Source of the DNA: Litomosoides sigmodontis
Lineage: Eukaryota > Nematoda > Chromadorea > Rhabditida > Onchocercidae
Length of the DNA stretch: 64,000 nt
Assembly: GCA_963070105.1 (NCBI GenBank)
Contig: OY718808.1
Coordinates: 4,751,738-4,815,737 of the forward strand
Reading direction: 5' to 3'
Shown here: in pieces, positions 27,401-39,190 of the stretch
Numbering within the stretch: the stretch's first letter is position 1
Layout: each line of letters opens with the position of its first letter
Made by a program: the position numbers and the translations under genes
The notes under the pieces: generated by a model
What the model was told of the DNA's origin: nothing
The model's database searches: none
Seen by the model: only the letters and a program-made list of their open reading frames with translations

Positions 27401-28359
27401 CATGGTTTGCAACTAATTGCTGGAAATGTGTCTTCACCTTCGCGAGAGATTGTAATGATGCGAGCTAAAAAATTTGAGGGTAAGATTTTATATCCCAACA
27501 AACATCGTGAGTATGCATCAGCACAGTTGACAAACCTTCACATACCGAGTAGAATGCATTACTCACAAAATATCCAGAATTCATTTCACTATCTGCCTGT
27601 CTAACACCTGGTATCATATCATTATTAATATATTTTTATTTCCATTATACCGTACGTGCTGTGCTATTTGTTAAGCATTATTGTAATCTTCTGTTAAGCA
27701 TCAAATTTCTGTAACCATGTAATTTTCATAATGAAGTGATTTTCACTTTCCAAACATTCCATCAAATTCTTGTGGCAGAATGTTTTACGTCCCCATTGAC
27801 GATTAACCCATAATGTTGCGATATTGTACAAATGTTTGGAGTACTCACTTGGAATGCATTGCAACACACTGAAATGCACAGCTGCAAATTCACCTGTCTC
27901 TTCCAGTTAATACCAGGTTATTTTGCAATGACGAATGGCATTAAAAATTTTTTATAACACATGGAGATTGCAGCATTAGCAACATCGGTCGGTATGGAAG
28001 CATGCAAGAATTTGCGTCCCGCAACACGCAACAGAATCGCAAAAATCCAAAAGCAAAACAAGCTGAAGACACCTCGTCGTTTGAGTGGAGAAATGCGGGT
28101 TACACGACGTTCTCAAGCTAAACTTGATAAATCTCTTGAGAAACTTGCAGTTAGTCTTAGTAATCGTCACTTACTGGGAAGATCTCCAAACCAATCTACC
28201 CTCAACAGGCTTCGTTTAATAAGTGCAAGCGGTAAATCAGAAGAACGTCGACTACCTACTCAGACATCACGTCATGCTGACTTGGAACTTAGAAACTCAT
28301 CGAAAATAGTACATTCCTCGAATTTAAAAATGATACCGGAAACAGAACACGATATTTGA
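21424..28359 (+). CDS. RhoGAP protein, ARHGAP11A/MP-GAP-like
   Basis: Predicted GTPase-activating protein for Rho. Twenty-one exons keep phase: 21424-21512, 21677-21763, 21865-21964, 22075-22206, 22375-22488, 22724-22843, 22969-23174, 23294-23393, 23466-23628, 23867-24050, 24118-24363, 24802-24910, 25022-25187, 25303-25362, 25445-25572, 25665-25923, 26204-26490, 26863-26961, 27108-27248, 27320-27479, 27974-28359 (about 1111 residues). The RhoGAP domain is N-terminal (roughly residues 50-250): FLVDAFNFLRLNG, arginine-finger motif GIFRKEGN, LIKRFFRELRVPLF, IARVFAPSLF. The remaining 800 or so residues are basic and Ser/Thr-rich, without another recognised domain. An N-terminal GAP with a long disordered tail, and the wording of the GAP motifs, match ARHGAP11A; C. 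elegans RGA-3/RGA-4, which limit RHO-1 in cytokinesis, are the likely functional counterparts (inference). The start is the first in-frame ATG before the first well-supported exon. Confidence 0.85.
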
Positions 28360-28627
28360 AGTGGGGGTAGCATGTAGGTCTGCTTTGTTCTTGTCTGGCA
28401 TCTATTATACTCAGAGCTTCTCTTTTTACAATTTATACTGACTATAATACTGTGCGAAAAATCACTTTTAGCAACGAAGCTGCGGAATCGTTAATGTTGA
28501 AGTCTATAAATCACTGATATTTGTAAAATCTCTACGGATTTATCATATATTTTCATTTATAAACTACGAAAATTCCATCGAACTATATTCTCTAGTTTCA
28601 AATTTATACTTCATACAATTTAAATGA

Positions 28628-28633
28628 AATAAA
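28628..28633 (+). terminator. candidate poly(A) signal of the RhoGAP gene
   Basis: AATAAA followed by TGTTTTG, about 270 bases past the stop codon at 28359. It fits the transcript that ends in the exon 27974-28359. Confidence 0.55.
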
Positions 28634-28896
28634 TGTTTTGATCGGCATATGCGAACTTACAGCATTCTTTAACGTACTTTTTGCGTACTATTTGGTTTTT
28701 ATTTTTCTTTTGTCTGCTGGATGTATTTGATTTTGCTACCATAATTCATAAGGTAACAAGAGTAGTGTCTTCAAAAAAAATATTGCGTCGTATATGATGT
28801 AAGCATCAGTTTAAGAAAAACGGATGGCGCAAATAACGGGAAGTCTGTATATAATCTGTTAGGAAGTTTTGAAATTCTATTTTGTCAGTTTTCCAG

Positions 28897-29108
28897 AACT
28901 GAGTGAAATAATGGAACAGTCATCGTCACCGAGCAGTTCTCCTCAACGCCGCAGTGTTCTCCATTCCCTGTCGATCTCATCATCGATTACTGCACGATCT
29001 CCAATTATTTATTTTTCCACAACGAAACCACGACGACCAAAAAATCCATTCATGAACGATGCTGATGGAACTACGAGTGACGCTTCAGTTTCATCGAATA
29101 GGAAATAA
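28897..29108 (+). CDS. possible alternative last exon of the RhoGAP gene
   Basis: A T-rich acceptor (TTTTCCAG) at 28889-28896 opens a 212-base exon. In phase with the donor at 27479, it continues the RhoGAP frame (GAA, then CTG AGT GAA). It encodes about 70 residues, Ser-rich then basic (motifs SSSPSSSPQRRS and KPRRPKNPF), and stops at 29108. The composition matches the preceding tail. It would replace the exon 27974-28359. It could instead be a small separate gene starting at the ATG near 28911. Confidence 0.45.
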
Positions 29109-30687
29109 ACGGTGATGGATCAAACTGAAATGTTCGAATATCTCATCTGTACTTGAAGTAATGCGGCATATTTAACTACATTAGTTCTATTCTGTGCTAG
29201 TTTTAATTAAACATTCGTAATTTATATAACGAGCTGTTTTTTTACTGTGCATTATCGATGTTATGTTTAACTTGGTCTCCGCGCCTTTTCCAAAACTCGA
29301 ATTATGTAGTGCATAGGAATATTCGCTGTGCATATGTGCCCTTTCAAAGTTTTTATTCCTGATATTTCGGTTGTCTATTTCGCATTAGGCATTGCTTCTG
29401 CATCTTGAGATATTAATTTTCCAACTGGTGTAGGGTTTCAGGTTTATGGGAACCTACCTCGTTCATCTGTAACTACATAGCGTGTTCGTTTTCTGAATCT
29501 TCTGTCCTGTGCTCATTTGTTTCTCCTGGCTTTATATATGTACACATAAGATGCCACCTCAGTTTTGTTGCATTCTCAGTGCAGTAATTTTTGCAATATG
29601 AGAGAAGCGAATTAAAATCATTCAATTCAAACTGCGTCTGTGAAGGAATTCTTGCATGAATGCTCTGAGAAACACACAAAGTCACCGAATCTCTACTCCT
29701 TTTGTGTTCTGCTCATCTGCTGCAAAAGAACAGTATCATTTTAGTTTGTCGCAGCTGGAACAGCGCAGAGTTTTTTACCCAAGTATTCAGGTTAAGTTCA
29801 GGTTCTAGAAATTCTCAAGTGGTTATTTTATGAAATACATAATTTTGACTCTACATTTTCTGCAGTGCGTCATTACGTGGTTCATTCAGTAGGCCATTTT
29901 AAGTCAAGTCAACTTGTATTTGTTGCACATTCGTGTGTTACCGTAGTATAAGGTAATAAGTTTTCTCTCACCTAATATTTTATTCAGCATTTAAGAACAA
30001 GAATAACATTATCATGACTTTCGTGTGGGTAGTAAAGCTGTCAAACCAAGTGATTTGTTGTCTTCTGCTGCTGTTTGCGCCAGAAATGGGGAGTTTTTCC
30101 CTTCTTCAGCTTCCTCTAGACTTTTTGGGCGTTGTGATGGTTTGATTTTATCTGTCGTTTGTGCATTTGTTAATCGTTTTTGTATCTATAAGAATTTTTT
30201 AACAAAAACAAAAAAGGTCAGTAAGCATCAACAAGCTGTTCTGTTTCCTGCAGAAGAATGCCTTAAGCATTTCTAGAAATAAAATACTTTCTGATATATA
30301 GCATTAAACAAACACTCAGTTCTGAGAATCATTTTTTGAAGTCACTCGGAAGTATTCATTAGCGACTATAATTAAGTTAGATAAGCCAGAATCAGCACAA
30401 GAAAAGTTTGCAATACAGTAAGTGTAGGGCTAAGACTCATTCATATGAAAGACATTAAATTTTGGTTATTTCAACACAATGCAAAAATGATGAAGTGAGT
30501 ACCGTGAAGTAATAGGCAGTGTAAAGCGATGCTAGATTTATGCCGTCAACAGCCCCTTTAAAACGTTTCCAATACCACCCAATACCACCCAGTGAAACAG
30601 CAACACGATCCTGAAATTCAACCATTCAATAAGGATCTTTTATTCCATTATTCTACTATCTTTGTTTAAAACTAATTTCATTTATCT
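29109..30687. other. intergenic region between convergent genes
   Basis: About 1.6 kb between the 3' ends of the RhoGAP gene (+) and the small membrane-protein gene (-). It is AT-rich with no supported gene. A perfect 10-base tandem duplication (AATACCACCC twice) lies near 30571-30590. Confidence 0.6.
30639..30644 (-). terminator. poly(A) signal of the small membrane-protein gene
   Basis: AATAAA on the minus strand, 44 bases after the stop codon at 30688. Confidence 0.55.
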
Positions 30688-31684
30688 TTATGAGGATATA
30701 CATTGAAATTCATGGCAGTAACGCAAATGATGATATCTGTAAAGCCTTATGCTCAAATATGGAAGTGCTCCACAAATGAACAGGTACTTACTTTAATAAA
30801 ACAATGTTTTAGTTTTGGTGAAAATGGAAAGAAAACCTACCCAGGTCATCATTTGCTCATTGCATCTAATCTGATAGCATAGTTCTTTCGCACCTTTCCT
30901 GTCTAGCGAATAATAACTTATGCAAGCTAAAGTGCTTAATGGTCCAACAATAAAGCCTGCCAGGAGGAATCGACCCTGTTAAATAAAATTTCTGCGATGG
31001 GATTTACTGATGATGGCACCTTATTTTCATTATGTAGATTTTTCAATTCTAAATTACATAGTAATTCATAATTCTTTGTTTAGGAGACCAACCAATAAAT
31101 CTATGAAAAGTGAAAAATAGTCGAAAAACGAACTCTTTTACAATACTTGGAAACAGCAATTCATCGTCATTCATCATAAAAACTTTTAAACTTCTGTGGA
31201 TGTACCTGTACTTTCTGACACTTGTTTCTAATTATTTTAAATGAATTGTTGGTGGTTTTTTCGGGAGTTAAGTTTCTTAAAAGAAACAGCCGATATATTG
31301 GATGTATTATGCAGCCACCTAGAATAATTACTTTAGGAACTCGGATCGAAATTATTGGAATTTGAACAGAAAAACTGAAACGGAAGATGTTAAAGAACAA
31401 AATTCAAGATAGTTTAACGTTATCAGCATTAAAGAGATTATCAGAACATACCAACAAAGGACAAAATTTCAGCGGCCTTAAAGGTTCCAAAAATGGTCAA
31501 TTCAGTATATGGCGATGGAACCGCCGTCAAATTATCCACTGTTAATTCAGAGCGGTGAAATTGCGAAAAATTGTACCACCACGGACCCAAACCAAACATT
31601 TATAACCACAGAAGGCACAATTCCTAAATTACAAAAACCTATACCTTCCGCCACATGTCCAATGTTTTTCTTGAAAGATTGCAT
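30688..31684 (-). CDS. small membrane protein of unrecognised family, downstream of BMS1
   Basis: Five minus-strand exons keep phase: 31684-31645, 31538-31452, 31318-31206, 30975-30841, 30786-30688 (157 residues). The best exon is 30975-30841, which encodes a clear hydrophobic helix (FLLAGFIVGPLSTLACISYY) followed by a charged stretch. The preceding exons give FGTFKAAEILSFVGGCIIHP, also partly hydrophobic, and the last exon gives a third hydrophobic stretch (FICGALPYLSIRL). I therefore expect two or three membrane passes. I do not recognise the family; a nematode family of unknown function such as DUF1757 is a guess. The start follows a likely trans-splice acceptor TTTTATAG at 31735-31742, about 90 bases after the BMS1 poly(A) signal. 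Operon co-expression with BMS1 is therefore likely. The last exon uses a weak acceptor (AGTAAG) and is the least certain. Confidence 0.6.
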
Positions 31685-31734
31685 ATTGGATTGGGTTTCA
31701 AGAATTTGGTTATACTTAACCGCGCGCACGGATA

Positions 31735-31742
31735 CTATAAAA
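31735..31742 (-). promoter_or_regulatory. likely trans-splice acceptor inside an operon
   Basis: TTTTATAG on the minus strand, 50 bases before the ATG at 31684 and about 164 bases after the BMS1 stop. Polyadenylation followed about 100 bases later by a spliced-leader acceptor is the usual geometry of nematode operons. Confidence 0.5.
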
Positions 31743-31825
31743 AGGTAAGTATGCTTTGAAGTTTCGTAGGGAATTAGTTGGCACTTAAACACAGTAGAAA
31801 AAGATATAAGATCTTCCAAACAAAT

Positions 31826-31831
31826 TTTATT
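31826..31831 (-). terminator. poly(A) signal of BMS1
   Basis: AATAAA on the minus strand, 75 bases after the BMS1 stop codon at 31906. Confidence 0.55.
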
Positions 31832-31905
31832 GCTTAACCGAGGACAAGGTCGAAAAGCAAAAACCAATGAGAACAACTCGTTTAAAACACGAAGACAAGG
31901 AAGTG

Positions 31906-34900
31906 TTATTTATCACTGCTAACTGAATCCAGTGCTTTGCGCAACTTTATCTGTTCTCTCTTGGAAAGCGAACGGCAAATCCTTTTTTTAGTTCTCTTTA
32001 TTCCACGTTCTCGCTCTGCTTCCAACGCTGCCATTTCCTACAAACATATAAAGCTAATGAAAAGTGATGGAAAAGAAAGGCAAATTTCCTAATTAATGTT
32101 TAGTAAAATTATTTAAAGCGAAGAACTGCATGTATGTTCAGATAATAAACTCAATTGAGAAGCTAGCATCAACTGATCAAAGACGTAATATCAACAGTAC
32201 TCTGTTCTTTTAGTGAATATGATTTCAGTAACGAGCTTACTATAAAAGCAATTTGAACTAAATCAGATCCAATAGGAAACTTCAGCTAACTAACGTAACG
32301 TTAGGAATTCCAATACTAAAGGAAATTCCGTAGTTGCATTCTCCTACGATAAGCCTTACCATGCGATGCTTCTTGACACGCTGTGCCATTGCTCTTCTCT
32401 CCGTCTTCACTTTCTCCGAATGTACCGTACTAACTATTTCCATAAATCGATTTATCTAAACTTTTATTAAAGATCACTAATTTACGATATTTTTGGGGAT
32501 AATATAGAAATCATAGGAAATATGATAATATAGAAATCAGCGTGGGAAACATACGATTACCTTGCTTTCATGCGGCTCCAGTATAATCGCACTGTGCTTT
32601 TCTACAAGCTTGTCAGTACTCTGCTTGATTTCTTTCGCAACTTTTGGTTTTAATCGATATGGGAGTTCTTTTTGCAGTGTTTTTGGAATATGCAACGGTG
32701 CAGGATCAAACGGTCGCCTTTCAATTGGCTGTAAGATCAAAATTGACGAAGGAAAAATGTTATCGCAATAATTCTTCCAAATTAAAGAAAATTGCTACAA
32801 AATCTTGAAAAAACTTGTTACTTTGTAAAGTGAATTCATCTTCATCGGTGGTTTTAAGCCCATTTCAAAACGTAAGCGACCTACTGTTCGCATACCTTCC
32901 CACTCTTGGTTCAATGGTAATAAAAGATCTGTTACAGGAACATAGAAATGGGGCACAGGCACAGATACCTGAAAAGAAAGTATAGCACAATACTAAATTC
33001 TTAACCCGCACCATAGAGGACAAAAGCAATGCCACTCATAATTCTTAAACAAAAAGAAAGGAAGCTTTTACTTACCCAAGCACGAAGGAAAACGATATCA
33101 CTTATGACAATTTTGTCTTCAAAAGTTGCCCGAAACGCACCCACTGGATCGTGTAGTGCTTTTTTGATTTGACCACGAATACCACTAACCGTACGTATAA
33201 TGCCACCTTCAAATTTTGCTACTTCTAAGGCAGTATTGAACATTCCCTGAAATGGTCATTTATAGGAGAGGACGCAATTCTTTGACATTTTAAAAACACA
33301 ATAAATATTTGCATTTACAAGAAAATTTATATATATATATATATATATTAACCATCCTTTTCACATTAATAAAAGCTAAGCAACCTTAATGAAAGCTGAT
33401 TTCTTGAATATTCGGTAGGGATGACCAATAAGTTTTAGTTTTTTCACAACTTGAAAAGATTTGTCCAAATTCAATACGACACCTGTTGCGGCAATTCTAA
33501 AACCTTTCTGAAAAAGAATGAGAGTTATTTTCACAAACTCTTTTGCAATTTAAAAGAATTTTTTTCTAAAATGTAAATTAACTTGTGGTAAGAACCACAA
33601 ATTTTCTTTTTGTATATATACGTATTGTCAACCATATCTCTATTTAGCGATTGTACTGCAAGGAATCCTGTGTTTTGTGCCGTTATTGGTCCCCAGAAGA
33701 CTGCTTGACAAAACATATGCTCTGGTGTATATTTCAAGAAACGCTGTCTCATGTTATGATCCTGAATCGAATATATGACCTGGAACATTACTCGAAGATC
33801 AGTTAATCTCGAAAACAATACTGCATCTAACGTTATCAAAGCTATTTTAAATTTCGGAATCTTATTTTGAGCAAGCAATGTTTCACAAGGAGATTCTAAA
33901 AAAAATAATTCTGTAGTAATGCGGTTGCTCCGAAACATTTTGCCTAACTAGATTTAGCGATTTACAAAATCCAAAAAAATAGACTAACAACAGTTTGAAA
34001 TCGCCTCCAACCACATGATATAATTAGGGGATCTCGTGACTTCAATATGCGTTCGTACCACCGGTGTTTCTTCACCCGTACCTGGCATTAAAATATCACT
34101 ATGAACATGAAGATTTGTAATTGGCTAAAATCCAGCGATAGAGTGAAATATAAGCAGAATCGTTTTGGAAAAATTGATTGACAGAAGCAATATGAAAATC
34201 TAACTTGCACAGAACCAATATTTTGTTCACCAGTCAGAAGGCCACCTATAATACAGGGTCTGGTTGGATCGAAATGCTGCAAAAATTCCACAGGAACGTC
34301 CTCTAATTCTATTCGAACATACAGTCCTGGTCGGAAACCCTCCAACTGTTGTCGATCCACCTCATCCAGCTCTTCGAAGACTGATTTATTAAGCTGAAAG
34401 AGACTAACAATCCAACTTATCCGTGGCTCCACAAAAAAATTCGCTAATTCCATAGCCATAGCGTAATTTTATCTCCCACTTTCAGCTTAAATATAAAAGA
34501 ACTAAACAAACAACTTATTTTAACTCAAAACAAACTAAACTCATAAATATTATGCGTATTATGATTGAAATATAGCATACCTTCGACTGCTCTTCAAGCT
34601 CCCCTTTAAGTTCTATGTAGTGTTTGTTGGTTTCATCATACTCAGCGTTGAAACGCATTTTCAATTTTTCTTTGTCAATTTTCCTTCTTTTAGATTCCTC
34701 TTCTTCACCTTTTCCTAATACCGTTGTATTTATCTTTTCGTCAGCTTCATCACTATGGTTGACTTTGTCTTCACCATCTAAAAAAAGGAATCAAATTAGA
34801 AAACTTGAACAATCATCTAACAAGGTAAAAAGAAGAAACAACACTTTCCTTCGCTACTAGCATTATCGTCTTCATGGTTTATTTTAAAATTTTCACCTTC

Positions 34901-37900
34901 ACCAAAGGTATGATTTTCTGAAAGAAAATTGATCATCAGGTTATAAAGTAGAAATCGACATCATACTACAAAATAATGGCATTCTCAGAACGGAAGTATA
35001 ACCCTTATTTCGTTCTATTCCTATAATTTTACTTCAGAAAATCACCGTGTTCTAACTGCAGAGCAGCGTCTTCATCAGAGTTCCAGTTTCCCGTTACAAA
35101 GCAATCCGCAATCGATGCACGAACCTAAATGAAATCAAGCTTTATGCAGCTGCAGGAAGAATAAAAGAGTTTCGAACGAAAAAAATTTTTAACCAAAGTC
35201 AGTCGTATTAATAAAAATTTAATATTATGGATAAACCTCTAAATCGTTCCAATCTCGTCGTTTTAAAAGCTGTTCAGACGTAACTGCTGATGGTTCACAA
35301 TACAGAAGGCCATCTTCCTGTAACGAAAAATTGTTGATAATCAGTAAAATATATCTTATGCACACAGATGTTAATGATTTTGAACCGTAACGCAGCAAAA
35401 ATCACAGGTATTCCAAATGCTTGAAGTGATGGCTTTGAGAAACTAACCAAGTTATTAATGGTTTTCTTAGTTCGAGTCAGGATTTTGAAAAGACCGCCAA
35501 GCACTTGATCCTGCTCTTCTTCATTCTGGTCATGCAAATCTGATGACAAAAATAATCATTCTTTGCCGTGTCATTCGATAGCATTCACTAGTTTCAATAA
35601 ATTTCGGATATTTCTTTTAAAAAAGAATACATAATTTACTTTAATATTTTAATTGAAATTACATCCCTACGCACGATGACTTGACATATGTATGAAGAGG
35701 AAGAGCGATTGCTGTATAAAAATAAGAAAAGTAAGACATGGAAATAAAAAGAAACATTATGAATTTATCACTTCGGAGGAAAAACCAACCACAATCAGAA
35801 TATACGACTTTAGCCCAATTCAATCTCGTCGATTTTTTTTTGCTATACAATAGTTTTGCTCGTGTACAAAGTTCAGACCAACGCTTTACTGCTTTTTGTT
35901 CAGTACCTTTTTCATCATCTTCATCCTCTGATAAACTTTCGACTTCTAAATCCTCTTCGCCACTGCTTTCTACATCTTCAGCGTCACGATCTAATCACAA
36001 TAAATATCTCGTTGAAAAGTTGGTAACTGATATGAATTATTCTTCAATAAACTAAAATTTATAAAATTATCTCTTGAGCTTTCTGAAAATAGGCTCTTAT
36101 AAGCTCGTACTATCATTATCCATTTCGCTTTCACTCTCACTGTGAGGTATGGCGACTTTCGAATTTGTAACCACTTTCAATGCCGTTTTATGCATTTTAT
36201 CATCGATACTCTCTTTAACATTTTCTAGTACTTCAACCAGTTCGTGCCGGGGTCTCTTATATGAGTGTGAACCACCCGTTTCAAAATAAATAGCATCCTG
36301 CAAAAATAAATTGTTCGACAGACAAAAACTATGCACGAAATATGTGATTGAAAAAGAGAATTTGTGTCTCTACAGTTGTCAAAAATTATCACAATGATGC
36401 AAAATGGTTAAAGTGTAAAAACTCCAGAAACTTCAGTAAAACGCCAAAAATATTCTTTTCAAAAATAGACGTCAGATCTCAAAAACTCTGCCAACTTTTT
36501 AGACATCAACGAGAATTTAAGTAAAGTAAATTACCGTCTAGCACTACTGGCCATCCCAAAATGGCGCCTATCCCAAAATTTTCACTTTTCTACTCTTCAT
36601 GCACGGATAAAAAAATTCGCAGCTCAAATTATGCCTTTTACAGTCTTTTGAAAATTTCGAGGCAGATCGCATTGGTTGAAGGTACCAGTTATACACCATG
36701 CTTACCATGCATGGATGAAGGTGTTTTATCATGATTCACACAAAAAGAAAAAAGAAATGCATCGAAAAATTACCTTATCGTAAACGACACCACCAAGACC
36801 CGAAAATGGAGCATAAATAATACGCTCCTTTTCATTAAGTGAACGTTTCATCTTTTCTTTTGATGGTAACGGACACGGATCCGGTAAAGTCGTAACCTAT
36901 AAATGATTGGATTGTTAATTACAATCTTGTATTTGCCGAGCATTTCCAGAAACTTCATCATTCGAAAATATTAAATTCCATACATGGAAAAAAACAATAA
37001 TTATAAGAAAAACCAAACATACATCTCTAATCGTTAAATCGCCTATTCCAGGAATGTGCACGGCAGCATGATTTTTGAGGAATGTTCCACGTACCCAACC
37101 ATATAAGGAAATTGTGCGGTTCGCTAATGGCTTTTTGCGAAGTAGCTATAAATGAATAAAAAAGATTTAAGGTAGGCTGTAGAAGTTTCTATAATTCCAC
37201 CAAAGCATTTACTTCAAAATATTCAGTAGTAACAGAAATAAAATCCTTGCATTTTCTGAACTGAAATAGATAAATGGTTACAATTTTTTAACAATTAAAA
37301 TTTCAACATCAATGAATTTAATATTCTAAATATGGAATATGAAAAAATATGAAAAAATTTCAGCTTTCATCATGTTAATATACCTCTGGATCCGTTAAAT
37401 CTTCATAACGGTCACAATAAACATATGGATGACTGGATCGCCAGACTAGAGGACGAAACTTCGTAACAGATATAAAACGTGCCAGATTTCGGATTTCATT
37501 TTTTAAATATTGCTCATTGATCATTCCCGACAAGTAAAACAGTTTTGCACCCTGCAAACACTCTGAATATAAGAAAGAGTAGCAAATCTAGCAAAATAGT
37601 TTGTATATAATCTTAATTCATTACAGCGCACTTCTTGGAAGAAACCTCTGCCATTCGCAGTTAATCTGCTCCTTTTTTTTTATCATTTTGGCTATCAAGT
37701 ACCTTTCCTCATCAGTTGGTCACGGTTATCAACAATAAGTCCTCATGATACACTTTCAGAAATGTGCATCTCTTATTTCAATATTATCTAATACAAAAAG
37801 CTTCCACATATTCAAAACAAATTTCTAAGTAATAAAACGCCTTTCGAAATAATAACCTGGTAAACTTCTGTCCAAAAACGATGCTTCAGTAATTTCTTAG

Positions 37901-39190
37901 TATGCTTTAGCTTTTCTTTCTTCTTAATTACGTCGAGATGACTAAGAATACCCATTACTCGAGGCATTCCGTGTACTTGACATATATTAAGAAATTCGAA
38001 TGTCTCCATCTCAAATCCATAGGAAGCATCCACCATCAGTAAGACCTAGAGTTATTTGACTTATAATAGAACTAGAAAATGAGAAGTGAATTTCTGAACA
38101 TAAATCATTTAACACATCGGAAAGATCCACCTCACCTTCTACTAAATTTTATACCTTAGATCTTAAAACCTTCAAGTAAGCTAAAAAATACAGTTTATTG
38201 ACAGTTTAAACGAAAAAGCCTTAAACATACTCTTAACTTTGAAAGAATCATAGAATATATTGGTTTCAGAAGTTATCCCTGCAAAACATCATTACTACAA
38301 AATCTCAATGACTAATCCTACACGAAATATGCTTCGATTTAAATCACATTTTGCAACTACAGTAAATACAGCCAATGAAAAAGAGAAATTTACCAAATCA
38401 ACAACTTTCGCAATATCGATCATAGAGTTCAAATCATTGTTAACTTCGACGAACGTCACTCTTCGAGTTTTGCCAGTAACAATAGTGATTGGCCCACGAA
38501 TTTCAGTTAAATTATGTCGCACATAATGCTTTACCAGACATCGCAACAACGTACTTTTTCCAACCTAAAGGAATGCAACGAATTGAGTGAAAAGAAGTGA
38601 ACTATTTTAAATTATGCTCACCTTTGAAGGACCAACAATAGCAACAATGACTGGAGGTGGCTCGACAGGAGTGCGATCGACTACAGGTATATGTTTCTTT
38701 TTTTCATCCTTGTCTGCCGCCCTAAAAAAACTACCAGTAAAGAATGTTTCCAAAAAAACAAGCATAGAACTATTTTATCATAGACCCTAGACGGCTTAGC
38801 ATGATCAATTAAAAACGTTTCTATATGAACTGATTGGAATATTTACAAGTGGCAAAAGAAATACCTGCGAATGGCGCGACTAGCTTTAACAGCAGATTGG
38901 AACGTGAAAGCCTTTGCATTAATGCCATGTCCTTTCTTAACAGCTTTCTTCTTTGCTTTTCCGCCAACCTTGTGGACTAAAATGTTTCGCTTACCAGTTT
39001 TGGAACTAACGATTAGGGAAAATTAGAACTAAAGATTATTTTCTTAAAGACGCTCTTTAAGACTAAGATACTGTTTTTACGTAAAATTTTTATGTACAAC
39101 TCTTCTAGTTCTTTGTAAAATTCTATTTACAAATAGCCCACCTCGGTGAATTTTGTGCTCCGATTCTTCAGTATTCTTATCTGATGCCAT
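31906..39190 (-). CDS. bms1: BMS1, ribosome-biogenesis GTPase
   Basis: BMS1 is a nucleolar GTPase of the small-subunit processome, needed with RCL1 for early 18S rRNA processing and 40S assembly. Twenty-five minus-strand exons keep phase, from 39190-39142, 38976-38865, 38721-38622, 38564-38394, 38045-37857 and 37551-37384 to 32728-32561, 32455-32360 and 32037-31906 (about 1079 residues; human is 1282). The basic N terminus is followed by a P-loop split across an intron ([18 protein letters not shown]), then [39 protein letters not shown] and HLDVIKK. An acidic central segment comes next. The C-terminal domain has [61 protein letters not shown] and [20 protein letters not shown], then a basic tail. 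A TTTTTAG acceptor 26 bases before the ATG suggests trans-splicing. Confidence 0.95.
33328..33348. repeat. short (AT)n tract
   Basis: About 21 bases of alternating AT inside a BMS1 intron. Confidence 0.85.

Noticed and set aside
30025..30276. 83-codon plus-strand open frame between convergent genes
   Set aside because: No ortholog-like motif, splice sites or neighbours to support it.
31509..31748. 79-codon plus-strand open frame ending at a GTAAGT
   Set aside because: It is antisense to the better-supported minus-strand membrane-protein exons and has no plus-strand downstream exon.
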